Source: Thinopyrum elongatum
Lineage: Eukaryota; Streptophyta; Magnoliopsida; Poales; Poaceae
DNA length: 64,000 bases
Reading direction: 5' to 3'
Assembly (NCBI GenBank): GCA_011799875.1
Contig: CM022303.1
Location: 543,698,171 to 543,762,170 of the forward strand
Below, piece by piece: positions 20,653 through 31,189 of the stretch (within the stretch, counting starts at the first letter, position 1; each line of letters begins with the position of its first letter). Below the pieces are notes generated by a model. It had not been told where the DNA came from and did not search any database. It was given only the letters and a program-made list of their open reading frames with translations. The translations under genes were made by a program, and so were the position numbers.

Positions 20653-21663
20653 TGTCGGTGTACTAGAATAGGGGTACCCTAGTACCCCGTACTTGTGCAC
20701 GGGCAGTAGTAGCATCCCGCGGCCAGGCTTGCGGGAGGACAGCCAGAGAGAAGCTCAAGATTATTAAGCCATTCAAGAACAAAGTATACAAAGCAAGAGT
20801 TAAGGCCCCGGCAAGAGGAGCTTGCCGGGAGGGACAGCTGAGGCCCAGCCTGAGGTTTGCTGTAGCAGAGTACTTGCCGCGGCAAGGTAATTGCCCCGGC
20901 AAGTCATTGGCTGCGGCAAGGTATTGGCTGCGGCAAGATAGCAGCTGCGGCAAGGTACTTGCCCCGGCAAGTTACCTTGCGCGGCAAGCTATGGGTTGCG
21001 GCAAGCTGTCAGGTGCGGCAAGGTCTTGCCGCGGCAAGCGTTACTGTACCACTGTGCTACTGTGCTGCTCTGGTGCCTCTGCCAGCGTGGCGCTCTGGGT
21101 CCTTCCAAGCGTGTGTGGCGGGGCACTATGTAGACGGCGGTACACTGTAGCTAGCGGTGCAGGAGCAGGTGGGATAGGCTTTTCCCACGTCCAAGACGTC
21201 CAGATACATGTATCTGGACAGCAAAGGCATGGGCATTTAATGCCCTTGTCCCCTGCCGTCAGTGGTAGGTAGGACATGTCATCCTGGTAATAATGGCCTT
21301 ACTGTAGCAACTTTCCACCTCTACCTTTACTGTTTGCCACCTGTTGGTGACCCCCTTTGTGCGTATAAAAGGAGGCCCATAGGCAACGTGGAGAGGGGGA
21401 GGAACAGGGGGATGGAGAACTCCAGTATTGTACGCAGCTGCTCGGTACTGTAGCGCTCCTGGAGCTAGAACAATCATACAGATAATAAACCAAAAAGCAG
21501 GAGTAGGGTTTTACGCATCCGTGCGGCCCGAACCTGGGTAAATCTCTCTCGTGCACTATCGTGTTCTTCGCTAGATTTGCTCTTCGTGCGACCGTCTCTC
21601 CCTGCCGAACGTAAAGGGGTCCTTCCTTGGGTCCCATAGGTGATCGCGGATTCGTCCCCGACA
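20653..21663 (+). repeat. Element A 3' LTR
   Basis: Same ends as 12622-13615. Differences by eye are about eight substitutions, mostly transitions, plus one extra GGCAAG-type repeat unit. TATA box near 21363; shared motif at 21503-21542. The next bases, cttgt, do not match the 5' flank. Confidence 0.9.
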
Positions 21664-22200
21664 CTTGTGGGAGTAGTTGCTATCAATTTTGTCGAGTTTT
21701 GTTCACTTTTATTTTGAGTCATTAAAAATTTCAGAAATTTTCAGAGAAAAGAAAAGCTATGAGGAGGAGGAGATGTTGCTACCCACTAAATATTTAGATT
21801 ATGCTAGCATGGTAGCGCGTCACTTTATTAACAATGATAAGCAAAAGCGACTCCTGTACAATTTGGTATTTAGTCAGGGTACTTGTTAGATTATTACCTT
21901 GCCTGCACCTTCTTTGTCCAATATTTATTCAGGCAAGTACATTATTATGCCCGAGGACATCAATGCACACAGGGGTCTGACACAACCCCTAGTACCTGAG
22001 ACAACACCAGCAACTGAGCCATATCAGGAGCATGTTTATCAGTGGGAGCCATAGGAGCTCGCCAACCAGTGGAACCCTTAGGACCCTCCGCAGTATCCAG
22101 GAGAGGGTTACTATGAGCCGTGGCCATAGACCAACTTAGGCCAAAAGCCTAAGCTTGTGGGAGCACGTATTTCTCATCGACATTACATTCATGTTCACAC
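21664..22200 (+). pseudogene. Element G ORF, C-terminal remnant
   Basis: One frame with in-frame stops reads through KYIIMPEDINAHRGLTQPLVPE and then proline/tyrosine-rich QWEP and YPGEGYYEPWP blocks. I recall similar C-termini in an ORF of Triticeae Athila-like elements ('retrotransposon ORF-1'), but cannot confirm it. The N-terminal part was lost at the junction with element A. Stops at TAG after WEP and WNP are consistent with C-to-T change. Confidence 0.4.
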
Positions 22201-24249
22201 ATTCATTCCAATTGTCGGTGATCATCCTTTTTTAATTGTATTATCCATGTTAGTTTATTTTTCTTGCTTTCTTCTTGTGTGTTTGAAAAACTTTGATAAA
22301 ATCCAAAAATATTTCTCGCTTCTTTTTAGTTTTTCTTTCTAAGTTCAATTTAGTTGTAGTATTAAAAGAAAACCCAAAAATATTTCTCGTTCTTCTTTTG
22401 CTTGTTGGGAGCTTTCCCGTGTAAATAGTTTTCCTCATTTTTATTTTTTCTTTCGCTAATTTGCTTTCTTCAAGAGAAAAACAAAAACTCAAAAATAATT
22501 CAGTGTGTTTCTTTGAAATTCTTTTCTTTTTCTTTGGGTCGTAAGGAGAAGACCATGATGAAAATGTTGAGTGGCTCTCATATGCATATTTGTTGATCTA
22601 ACAAAGAGCCCATATTACCTTGTCTTGTCCTTTGAATAAGTGTTTGCAGATTCCAACTTAGTCCACGGCATGTGCACTCTTATTATTATTCACATCGTTC
22701 CGTCGTGCAAGTGAAAGGCAATAATGACAAGATTTGATGAAATGATTGAGATGAAGAAAAGCCGGTATGAACTCGACCTATTTTGTTTTTGTAAATATGA
22801 TTAGCTCATCGTTCTTGATTCAGCCTATTATGAGTAAACATGTTTGCAATGACAATGAGAGATCATAGTTACTCATGTCATGCTTAAATAGCTTGGAGTG
22901 GATAATGGTTTATCTTGTGTGTCAACATGCATTTAAAATTGTTGTGATGTAGTATGCTAGGATGGTATCCTCCTCTGAATAATTCGAGTGGCTTGACTTG
23001 GCACATGTTCACGCATGTAGTTGAATCAAAACCAACATAGCCTCCATGATATTTATGTTCATGGTGATTTATATCCTACTCATATTTGTATTCAATGTTG
23101 ATTAATCTCAATGCATGTTTATGACCGTTGTCGCTCTCTAGTTGGTCGCTCCTCAATCTATTTGCTAGCCTTCACCTGTACTAAGCGGGAATACTGCTTG
23201 TGCATCCACTTCCTTAAACCCAAAGTTATGCCAGATGAGTCCACCATACCTACCTATATGCGTTATTTGCCTGCCGTTCCAAGTAAATTTGCATGTGCCA
23301 AACTCTAAATCTTCAAATAATAATCTGTTTTGTATGCCCGAATCGCTCATGTAGTGACAGGGGGCTGTCAGTATCTTCCATGATAGGTGGGTTATTCTCA
23401 TGATGAGTGTTTATTCGCTTGTCATTCACGAGAAAATGGCTGGTAATTGGGATGCCCAATTCCATGATCAAAATTAAAATATAATAATGAAACAAAACTC
23501 CCCCGGATTGTTGTTGGTATGGAGGGTACCCGAGTATTCGGCTAGCCATGGCTTGTGTTTGTTGGTGGAGGGTGAGTAAAACTTTACCATTCTGTTTGGG
23601 AACCGCCTATTATGTGTCTAGCATGGAAGATAGTGAGATCTCTCGGTTTTCATGTTGACAATGAAAGTGTACCTCTCAAAATTATATTCATCTCTGTTTT
23701 AAAAGCTTCGAGCTTTGGCACCTCTGCAAATCCATGCTTCCCTCTGCGAAGGGCCTATCCATTTACTTTTATTGTTGAGTCATCATCTTCTTATTAAAGC
23801 ACCAGTTGGAGAGCAATTCTGTCATTTATATGCTTTGTTTTAAATTGATGTTGAGTATGAGTGTGACTGGATCTCTTTTGACATGAATTATAATATCTAG
23901 TCAGTGCTTGAACTTCAGGGGTGCTCTACATTTATGTTTTGCGGTCTCAGAAAGGGCTAGCGAGATACCATTATATCATATTCTATCATGATTGTTTTGA
24001 AAAAAAAGTGTTGTCATCCGAGATATCTTATTATTGCTCGCTAGTCAGTTATGTCATTGATATGAGTAAATGTGAGACCTAAGTGTTATTGTGAGTGTGG
24101 TTAGTTCATAATCTTTGCTGAAAACCAACATTGGTTAGACATATTTGCAACAACGAGATCAAACAGAGTTTGTAAAAGTTTTTCTTTGTCACTTTCAGTT
24201 TGTCAACTGAATTGCTTGAGGACAAGCAATGAGTTAAGCTTGGGGGAGT
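22200..24249 (+). mobile_element. Element G 3' non-coding internal region
   Basis: About 2 kb of A/T-rich sequence without a credible ORF between the decayed ORF and the 3' LTR. It ends with AAGCTTGGGGGAGT, a polypurine tract directly before the LTR. Long untranslated 3' regions are usual in Athila-like elements. Confidence 0.6.
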
Positions 24250-25660
24250 TGATACGTCTCCATCGTATCTACTTTTCCAAACTCTTTTGCCCTTGTTTTG
24301 GACTCTAATTTGCATGATTTGAATGGAACTAACCCGGGCTGACGCTATTTTCAGTAGAATTGCAATGGTGTTATTTTTGTGGAGAAATCAAAGTTCTCGG
24401 ATTGACCTGAAAATTTACGGAAATTTTTTTAGGGAATATATAAAAAATACTGGTGGAAAAAGATACAAGAGGGGGGCCACCCAGCATCCACAAGCTCTGG
24501 GGGCGTGCCTACCCCCCAGGGCGCGCCTCCCAGGCTTGTGGACCCCTTGGACCTCTGGCAACCCTAAGTCCAACTCCATATATACCTATTCACGGAGAAA
24601 AAATCAGAGAGAAGGATTCATCGCGTTTTACGATATGGAGCCGCCGCCACCTCCTGTTCTTCATTGGGAGGGCTGATCTGGAGTCTGTTTGGGGCTCCGG
24701 AGGGGAAATCCGTCGCCGTCGCCGTCATCGTCATCAACCTTCCTCCATCGCCAATTTTATGATGTTCACCGCCGGGAGTGAGTAATTCCTTCGTAGGCTT
24801 GCTGGACGGTGATGGGTTGGATGAGATTTATCATGTAATCGAGTTAGTTTTGTTAGGGCTTGATCCCTAGTATCCACTATGTTCTGAGATTGATGTTGCT
24901 ATGAATTTGCTATGCTTAATGCTTGTCACTAGGGCCCGAGTGCCATGATTTCATATCTGAACCTATTATGTTTTCATGAATATATGTGTGTTGTTGATCC
25001 TATCTTTCAAGTTGTAGAAACATATTACGAGTTATGGTCCGCATACCCCAAGGTGACAATAATTGGGATTCTTTCCGGTGATTACCATAGTTTGAGGAGT
25101 TCATCTATTCACTAAGTGTGAATGCTTTGTTCTAGTTCTCTATTAAAAGGAGGCCTTAATATCCCTTAGTTTCCTTATGGACCCCGCTGCCACGGGAGGG
25201 TAGGACAAAAGATGTCATGCAAGTTCTTTTCCATAAGCACGTATGACTATATACGGAATACATGCCTACATTACATTGATGAATTGGAGCTAGTTCTGTG
25301 TTGCCCTAGGTTATAACTGCTACATGATGAATATTATCCAACACAATTATCCATTGCTGATCCATTGCCTACGAGCTTTTCACATATTGATCTTTGGTAA
25401 GTTACTTTTGTCGTTACTGCTATTACAATCACTACAAAACTGCTACTGTTGCTTTTGCTAATGTTACCATTACTATCATACTACTTTGCTACTAAATACT
25501 TTGCTGCAGATATTAAGTCTTTTGGGTGTGGTTGAATTGATAACTCAACTGCTAATACTTGCGAATATTCTTTGGCTCCCCTTGTGTCGAATCAATAAAT
25601 TTGGGTTGAATTACTCTACCCTCGAAAACTGTTGCGATCCCCTATACTTGTGGGTTATCA
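24250..25660 (+). mobile_element. 3' LTR of gypsy element G
   Basis: Starts TGATACGTCTCCATCG and ends TGTGGGTTATCA, 1411 bases, with the polypurine tract just upstream. A promoter-like TATATACC lies near 24580. The sequence resembles a widespread wheat gypsy LTR (Sabrina/WHAM-like by memory). It is inserted in the internal part of element F. Confidence 0.8.
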
Positions 25661-25717
25661 AGACTGCAGAGGCGGGAGTTACAAGACGCCGGCGTTGGAG
25701 GCTAGTTCGGGGGCTAC
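25661..25717 (+). mobile_element. Element F internal remnant with polypurine tract
   Basis: 57 bases ending in GTTCGGGGGCTAC before the F LTR. This is all that remains of the F interior between the G LTR and the F LTR. Confidence 0.6.
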
Positions 25718-26211
25718 TGAGGGAGTCCTTGACTAGGGGGTCCTCGGGCTGCCGGCCTACTTCTTATGGGACGGACTGGTGGGCCGTTGTATGACTATCA
25801 CAAGGCCGAGCTATGAGGTGACTCCGTGTCCGGACAGGAAACCCTCAAAGTCTTGGTGCGTCCTCCAAGTCAAGATAGAAGATTCGACATGTTTATTTCC
25901 TTTGTTGTAACCGACCATGTGTAACTCTAGTACCCCTGGTGCCTATATAAACCAAAGGGTTTAGTCCGTAGAGGCTAGAACAACAACCATGATCCTACTA
26001 GCCTAGGGTTTTAGTTCATCTCATCTCGTGGTAGATCGACTCTGTAATCCTCATATACACTTCAATATAATCGAGCAGGACGTAGGGTTTTACCTCTTAG
26101 AGAGGGCCTGAACCTGGGTAAACATTGTGTCCTTCATCCCCTATTCCCCATTGATCCAAGATCCACAGCTCGGGACCCCCTACCCGAGATCCTCCGGTTT
26201 TGACACCAACA
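25718..26211 (+). mobile_element. LTR of gypsy element F
   Basis: 494 bases from TGAGGGAGTCC to GACACCAACA, with TATATAAACC near 25947 and the shared motif TAGGGTTTTAC ... GAACCTGGGTAAA at 26082-26122. A polypurine tract precedes it, so it is a 3' LTR. On its right the copia element B begins at once. Confidence 0.8.
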
Positions 26212-26848
26212 TGTGGGCATAGATGGGATTTCTTGCACGTCCACCACCTAGTCCTTGCTCCCGGTCATAGGATTCATTGCTCCACTATCAAGCAACCATG
26301 ACACCCCACCAGAAGCAAACTCCTACAAGAGATTAATGCTTGGATTTAGGTACCCATTTTTAATGGGTCCTTCGATGTTAGCAACAAGGGTCTTAGGAAC
26401 CCAAATAGACCATTCAATGTACTCATAAGAAGAACCAACAAATTTGGCATAAACATGCCCATCACTAGCACGGCATAAAACATATGAGGGGTTAAAGTCA
26501 TCGGCTTTCTTGGGAGGGGTGGTCTTGCCCTTCTTGACATTACCACCCACTTCCTTGTACTTCTTCTTCTCATGAGCACCCTCCCCCACCTTGACAAAGG
26601 CTTCCTTAAGCGGGAGAGGTTGCTTGGTCTTGTTCTTGTTCTTGTTCTTGTTATTGTTCTTCTTCTTTGACTTGGGTGCAAACCCAAGTCCTTCTTTTGC
26701 CACAGCTTCCTTTTGATTGCTCAAAAGTTCATTGAGGTTCTTCTCACCTTGTATGCAAGTCACAAGGCCCTTCTCAAGTTGCTCTTTCAACTTGGCGTTC
26801 TCCTCCACAAGATGCACATGCTCACAACAAGGGTTAGTAGCATCGGCA
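26212..26848 (-). pseudogene. Copia element B: linker and protease start (downstream piece)
   Basis: The minus frame encodes ATNPCCEHVHLVEENAKLKE, a Lys/Asn-rich stretch, FNPSYVLCRASDGHVYAKFVG, and then a copia-type protease start with WLLDSGAMNPMTGSKD (DSG catalytic motif) near 26250-26310. In-frame stops or shifts appear near 26323 and 26260. It continues the gag frame at 38827-40873 across the Helitron, and is cut by the F LTR at 26211. RT and integrase of B are not in the window. Confidence 0.75.
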
Positions 26849-27019
26849 TCTATTATTTACTTAAAACAAGAGCCAAACAAGCCATCATGTTCGTCCACAC
26901 AGATTAAATTATCTCGACCGTAAGATTTATATATTAACGGTTGAGATTTAATAGATGTAACGTAACATACGAATATAATCATTGACAACAGTTTGACATG
27001 TCACGTGTAGTTCAATGTG

Positions 27020-27110
27020 GCTATTTTTTTTAAATAATACATTTTTTTAAAATAAATTTGAAAAATAATACGCAGTTTGAGTTATTTTCAAAAATAATAC
27101 ACCGTCGGCC
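27020..27110 (+). repeat. MULE left terminal inverted repeat
   Basis: Begins GCTATTTTTTTTAAATAAT and runs through TACGCAGTTTGAGTTATTTT to CACCGTCGGCC. It matches the inverted sequence at 35500-35590 with a few one-base differences in A/T runs. Confidence 0.9.
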
Positions 27111-27345
27111 TAGCCTACACCGACTGGAGCTTGTCGTCCTCCTCAAAGCCGACTGGACCTTGTCGTCCTATAAGGAGCCGACAAGTGTTAACTCTGCCGC
27201 GTGGCAGCCGACCATTGGCCGGGCCGCGTCACTCGGCCAGGCTGGCAACCTATCGGCCTCGCACAGGCCGACAGGAACATGTCGGCTTACTCGTGGCCAA
27301 AAGGCCTCCAGTCGTCCTCCTCAAGGCCGACATGAAGCTGTTAAG
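27100..27345. repeat. MULE left subterminal GGCCGA/TCGGCC repeats
   Basis: Many short GCCGAC, GTCGGC and TCGTCCTCCTC units, matched at the other end by 35290-35510. Candidate transposase-binding region, inferred from position. Confidence 0.6.
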
Positions 27346-28236
27346 CCCACAGCGCTCCTTCTTCCTCTTCCCTCTTTCCTTCTTCCACCTTTCTTCTTTT
27401 CTACTCTTCTAACCCGAAACTACACCGAATTAATACCCATTTTCAAGCCGATTTCTTCCCCGTTTTCCACCGTAGTTGCATTGTAGAGGGTAGGAGGAGG
27501 CAAGGAAGACCTCGATCTCGCGATGGGATAGCTCGTGGTGGTTCTGGTGAGCATTTTTTAAGAGGTGGTGGAGGTGGAGGTGGAGGTGGAGGTGGTGGAG
27601 GTGGAGGTGGTGGAGGAGGGGGTGCTGCACGTGGAGGAGGGGGTGCTGCACGTGGAGGTGGTGGTGGTGCTCTCCGGTGATTGAGGGCCGTCGTTCGTCG
27701 TTTCTTCGCACGGTTGAAGGGTATAATACAAGTTACATTTTGTGTGTCATATTACTTGTGCGATTTTCTAGTTGGTTCGGTAATATATCTTAACATATTT
27801 AGTTGGTCCGATAATATTTTGTTGTCAAGTATGTACGTGTCCGTTAATATTTAGGCGTCCGGTAATATATAGTTGTCTGTTAATATTTAGGTGTCCGGTA
27901 ATATTTAGGTGACCGGTAATATATAGGCGTCCGGTAATGTAGAGTTGTCCGTTAATATTTAGGTGTCCGTTATTATTTAGGCGTCCGATAATATATTGTT
28001 GTCTTTTAATATTTAGGTGTCCGGTAATATTTAGGTGACCAGTAATACGTAGGCGTCCGGTAATGTAGAGTTGTCTATTAATATTTAGTTGACCGGTAAT
28101 ATTCTGAAATATTTTTAGATGTCTGATATTTCAGTTTATGAATATTTTTAAGTGCACCGATAATATCCCATAATATATTATAAGTTTGATTTGCTGCTGA
28201 ATAGTTCTCCATGTTGAATATTTTAGGTCGGCAGAT
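27346..28236 (+). promoter_or_regulatory. MURA 5' region with two minisatellites
   Basis: 27535-27680 is a GGTGGAGGT array including two GGGGGTGCTGCACGTGGA units; a frame across it would be glycine-rich. 27780-28110 is a tandem array of about 20-base units built on GTCCGGTAATATTTAG, around 15 degenerate copies. The region ends just before the transposase ATG at 28237. I find no separate gene. Confidence 0.6.
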
Positions 28237-30956
28237 ATGTCAGATGTAGTGAAGTTCACTTTTTTCTACGGTCATGGTACTGTCCAAACAAATCAGTTGG
28301 GAGTTGATCTTAGTGAGTTCGAGAACATAGTGGTGCCAATTAGTGCCCCTCAAACATGGTATGTTAGTCAGTTGACAGAGTGGTTGACAAGATGTTTAGG
28401 GTATAATACTGAAACCCACACCGTCGGTGTTCATGCATTGTGGAGTCGGTCAAGTTCGAACATTTTCTTTTATTTGAGGCCAATCGAGCGGGACTCTCAG
28501 TGGGTGCGCTGGTTGCAAGGATGTGCAAAAAGGATAGTAAATCCTTGTGCCTTAGTGCTTCCTGTCATGAAGGAGGTCAGTGCCCCTGAAGGCGAGGGTG
28601 GTTATGATCCTGGCCAGAGCAGTGCAGGGATACATTTATCTATGTTAGATGATCCGTTAAATGATGGATATGATGGCCACGAATCAGGGCAGAGTAGTCA
28701 GGTAGAAGGAGGAAATGCTGATGGTTATGACGTTGGCCAGGCTGATGCTGACGAGGTAGATGGCCAAATGCAAAACCTGATGGAAGATGAAGATACAGAT
28801 GTTGATATTGTTCATGCTGATAATTCTGACGAGTCGGATGAAGATGAGAACATAGAGGTGGTGCCTAATCCTGCAGCTTGGAATCATGACTTCTCATCTG
28901 CAATGACCGTGAATGATGGCCATGATTCTGCCTGGCAATATCACCAGAACAACATTGCTACGGGTGGTATGTACCCCAACAAGGAAGCTCTGAAGGATGC
29001 AATCACTCAGTGGGCAATGTCCATGCAAAGGGTTTTGAGAGCTGCCGTGTCTAGTCAGAAATTTTTGACAATGGTATGCAAGAACGATGATTGTCCCGCT
29101 AGGGTGCATGGCTATCTCCCAAAGTATGGCGTAAGTTGGGTGATCAGTGACTTCATACAGCACACATGTGTTATTCCGTATATCCCTCAAGATCATGGTA
29201 ACCTTTCGTCCACGCTTATTGCTCGATTGCTTTACAGCGAGATAGTGGAGAGCAAAGCGATGGAAGTGAAGGCTATCCAGACAAAAGTCTTCGTCAGGTT
29301 CAATTACAGAATTTCTTATGGCAAGGCTTGGAGGGCTAAGCACATGGCGCTTGAGAAGAGATTTGGTTTGTATTTTGATGCATATGACTGTGTTGTCCGT
29401 CTCCTCCGCACACTGCAGTACCGGAATGCAGGCACCTATGTTGACATCCAAGACTTGGTCATGCCGGAGTTCCCAACTGTGATGGTGTTGCATCGATTGT
29501 TCTTCTCTTTCGGTGTATGCATCGAAGCTTTCAGTCATTGTAGACCGGTGATATGTGTAGATGGCACATTTCTCACTGGCAAGTACAAGGGTCAGATCCT
29601 CACCGCCATTGGTCAAGACAGTCAAAATCAAGTAGTCCCACTAGCATTTGCTTTTGTGGAGAGCGAGAATATTGAAAGTTGGACTTGGTTCTTCAAGCAA
29701 CTGAAAATAGCAGTTGTGAAGGATAAGCCGAATGTGTGCATCCTTCATGACAGGCATGCAGGTATACTGAGTCGATAAGGACACTGACAAACCCTGGGCC
29801 TGATTAGCCAACTCCATGGCAGGACCTGCAGAGCCGTTGGTGCATGCGTCACCTGGGGGCCAATTTCTTCTCGCAGTTCAGAAATAAGAACCTTATGAAT
29901 CTATTCAAAAAACTCTGCAAGCAGAACCAGGAATGGAAGTACATGAAGATACGTGAGAGACTTAATGTGTGCACTCTGAGACATGTTAGGGACAGGAAAG
30001 CTGCAAGGGATGCAGCTGTGAGGGCACATGTAGAAGCAGTAGCTGCACAGTTAGCAACAGGACCAGCGGCCGAGGAGGAAGAACCTGTTGGGCTTTGTGA
30101 TTTGCCAGGATTTGACCCATCTGGTACTAGGAGAAGGCTTGGCAGGATGATTAAAACATTTGAGCAGTGGATAGAGCATGAGCCTCTGGAGAGGTGGTCT
30201 TTGCTGCATGACACACATGGAGCAAGGTATGGTGTCATGACTACCAACCTAGCTGAAACTTATAACTTTGTCCTCAGAGGAAACCGTGCTTTGCCACAGA
30301 CAGTAATCGTTGAGGGTATTTTTTATGGCACGGTGAAGTATTTCAGAGATAGACGACAAGCAGCAGAGTTGCATATCACAAACAACCCGAACACACGTTA
30401 TTGTGAAAGGGTTCTGAAGTACATGAATGATAAGATGCAGAAAGCTAGGACTCACACTGTAGTCCCCATCGGAAATCAAGAAAGAAGGTTTGAGGTCCGA
30501 TTAGCTAACAACAAATTCGGATGTGGAAATCAGGTGTTGACGCATGAGGTGAAAATTGGCAATAAAGTCAGGCCAACATGTGAGTGCACATGCAACAAAC
30601 TGAAGTTGCTTCATCTACCTTGCTCTCATGTACTTGCTGCTTGCGGGCAGCTAGGACTTGACGCAATCTCTTTCGTGTCTCCATATTTCCTGAAAGAGTC
30701 CGTGGTCAATACCTGGACAGGTAAGTTGCAGGGATTTCAATCAATGGGTAACTTCACCACTGTTAACCCTGTTGAAAGGCAGTACATTCCGGGCCCACGG
30801 AATATGCGTACAAGCAGAGGCAGACGTCAGTCTCAGCGCATCCGGAATGATATGGATGAATCCGAAGCCGGAGGGCCAACTATTCAATGCATTCTATGCA
30901 ATGAATTTGGCCAAAGGGACACTAATTGTCCCACCTTTGTGACTGGTCGTGGATGA
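28237..30956 (+). pseudogene. MURA-type MULE transposase, broken near 29770-29810
   Basis: Frame 1 (28237-29778) has an acidic N-terminal part, a Mutator DNA-binding region with CKNDDCPARVHGYLP and QHTC (about residues 260-310), then the MULE transposase core with catalytic D442 in CVDGTFLTGKYKGQ and D505 in ILHDRHAG. Frame 2 (from 29844) continues with the third acidic residue E138 in TTNLAETYNF, a SWIM zinc finger (C246, C248, C260, H262) and a degenerate zinc knuckle CILCNEFGQRDTNC, where Q replaces the usual H. A frameshift near 29770 and a TAG just upstream of 29844 separate the two. The transposase would cut and join MULE ends; as read it is inactive unless spliced in a way I do not see. 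Confidence 0.85.
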
Positions 30957-31189
30957 GGAAACCGGGGACGAAGAGGAAGAAGAGGGAGAGGAGGGAGAGG
31001 AAGAAACTAAGTGTGGCACTCTGTTTAATTCTGTATTAAGTGCGGCACTCTGTTTAATTCTGTATTAAGTGTGGCACTCTGTTTAATTTGTATTAAGTGT
31101 GGCACTCTGTTTAATTCTGTATTAAGTGTGGCACTTTGTTTAATTCTGTATTAAGTGTGGCACTCATTGATAGTGGCCATCGTGCTACG
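30957..31189 (+). repeat. Tandem repeats between the MURA and PMD genes
   Basis: After an RGRRGRGR-like coding tail, a unit of about 37 bases containing GTGTGGCACTCTGTTTAATT repeats about five times (31011-31165). Confidence 0.75.

Larger units (their letters stand above)
12622..21663 (+). mobile_element. Gypsy element A: non-autonomous, gag-protease plus antisense gene
   Basis: Two LTRs (994 and 1011 bases) enclose a primer-binding-like site, a gag-protease ORF (plus) and a four-exon accessory gene (minus), with a GGCCCGGGGGCTCC polypurine tract before the 3' LTR. Reverse transcriptase, RNase H and integrase are absent: protease runs straight into the 3' end of the antisense gene near 16230-16340. 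By eye the LTRs differ at under 1% of sites plus one repeat-unit indel, so insertion is recent. The flanking 5-mers (cgggc and cttgt) do not match and the neighbours differ (X left, G right), so there is no visible target duplication. It resembles the Tat lineage with pol deleted. Confidence 0.85.

Noticed and set aside
8113..21663. X and A as two halves of one large inverted duplication
   Set aside because: Their accessory genes are homologous and opposed, but sequence similarity is limited to protein-level blocks and the LTRs are from different families, so they are independent insertions.
27430..27711. Histidine/leucine repeat protein on the minus strand
   Set aside because: It is the antisense translation of the GGTGGAGGT minisatellite.
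28894..29631. 245-residue minus-strand frame opposite the MURA transposase
   Set aside because: Shadow of the plus-strand transposase, which has the catalytic and zinc-finger motifs.
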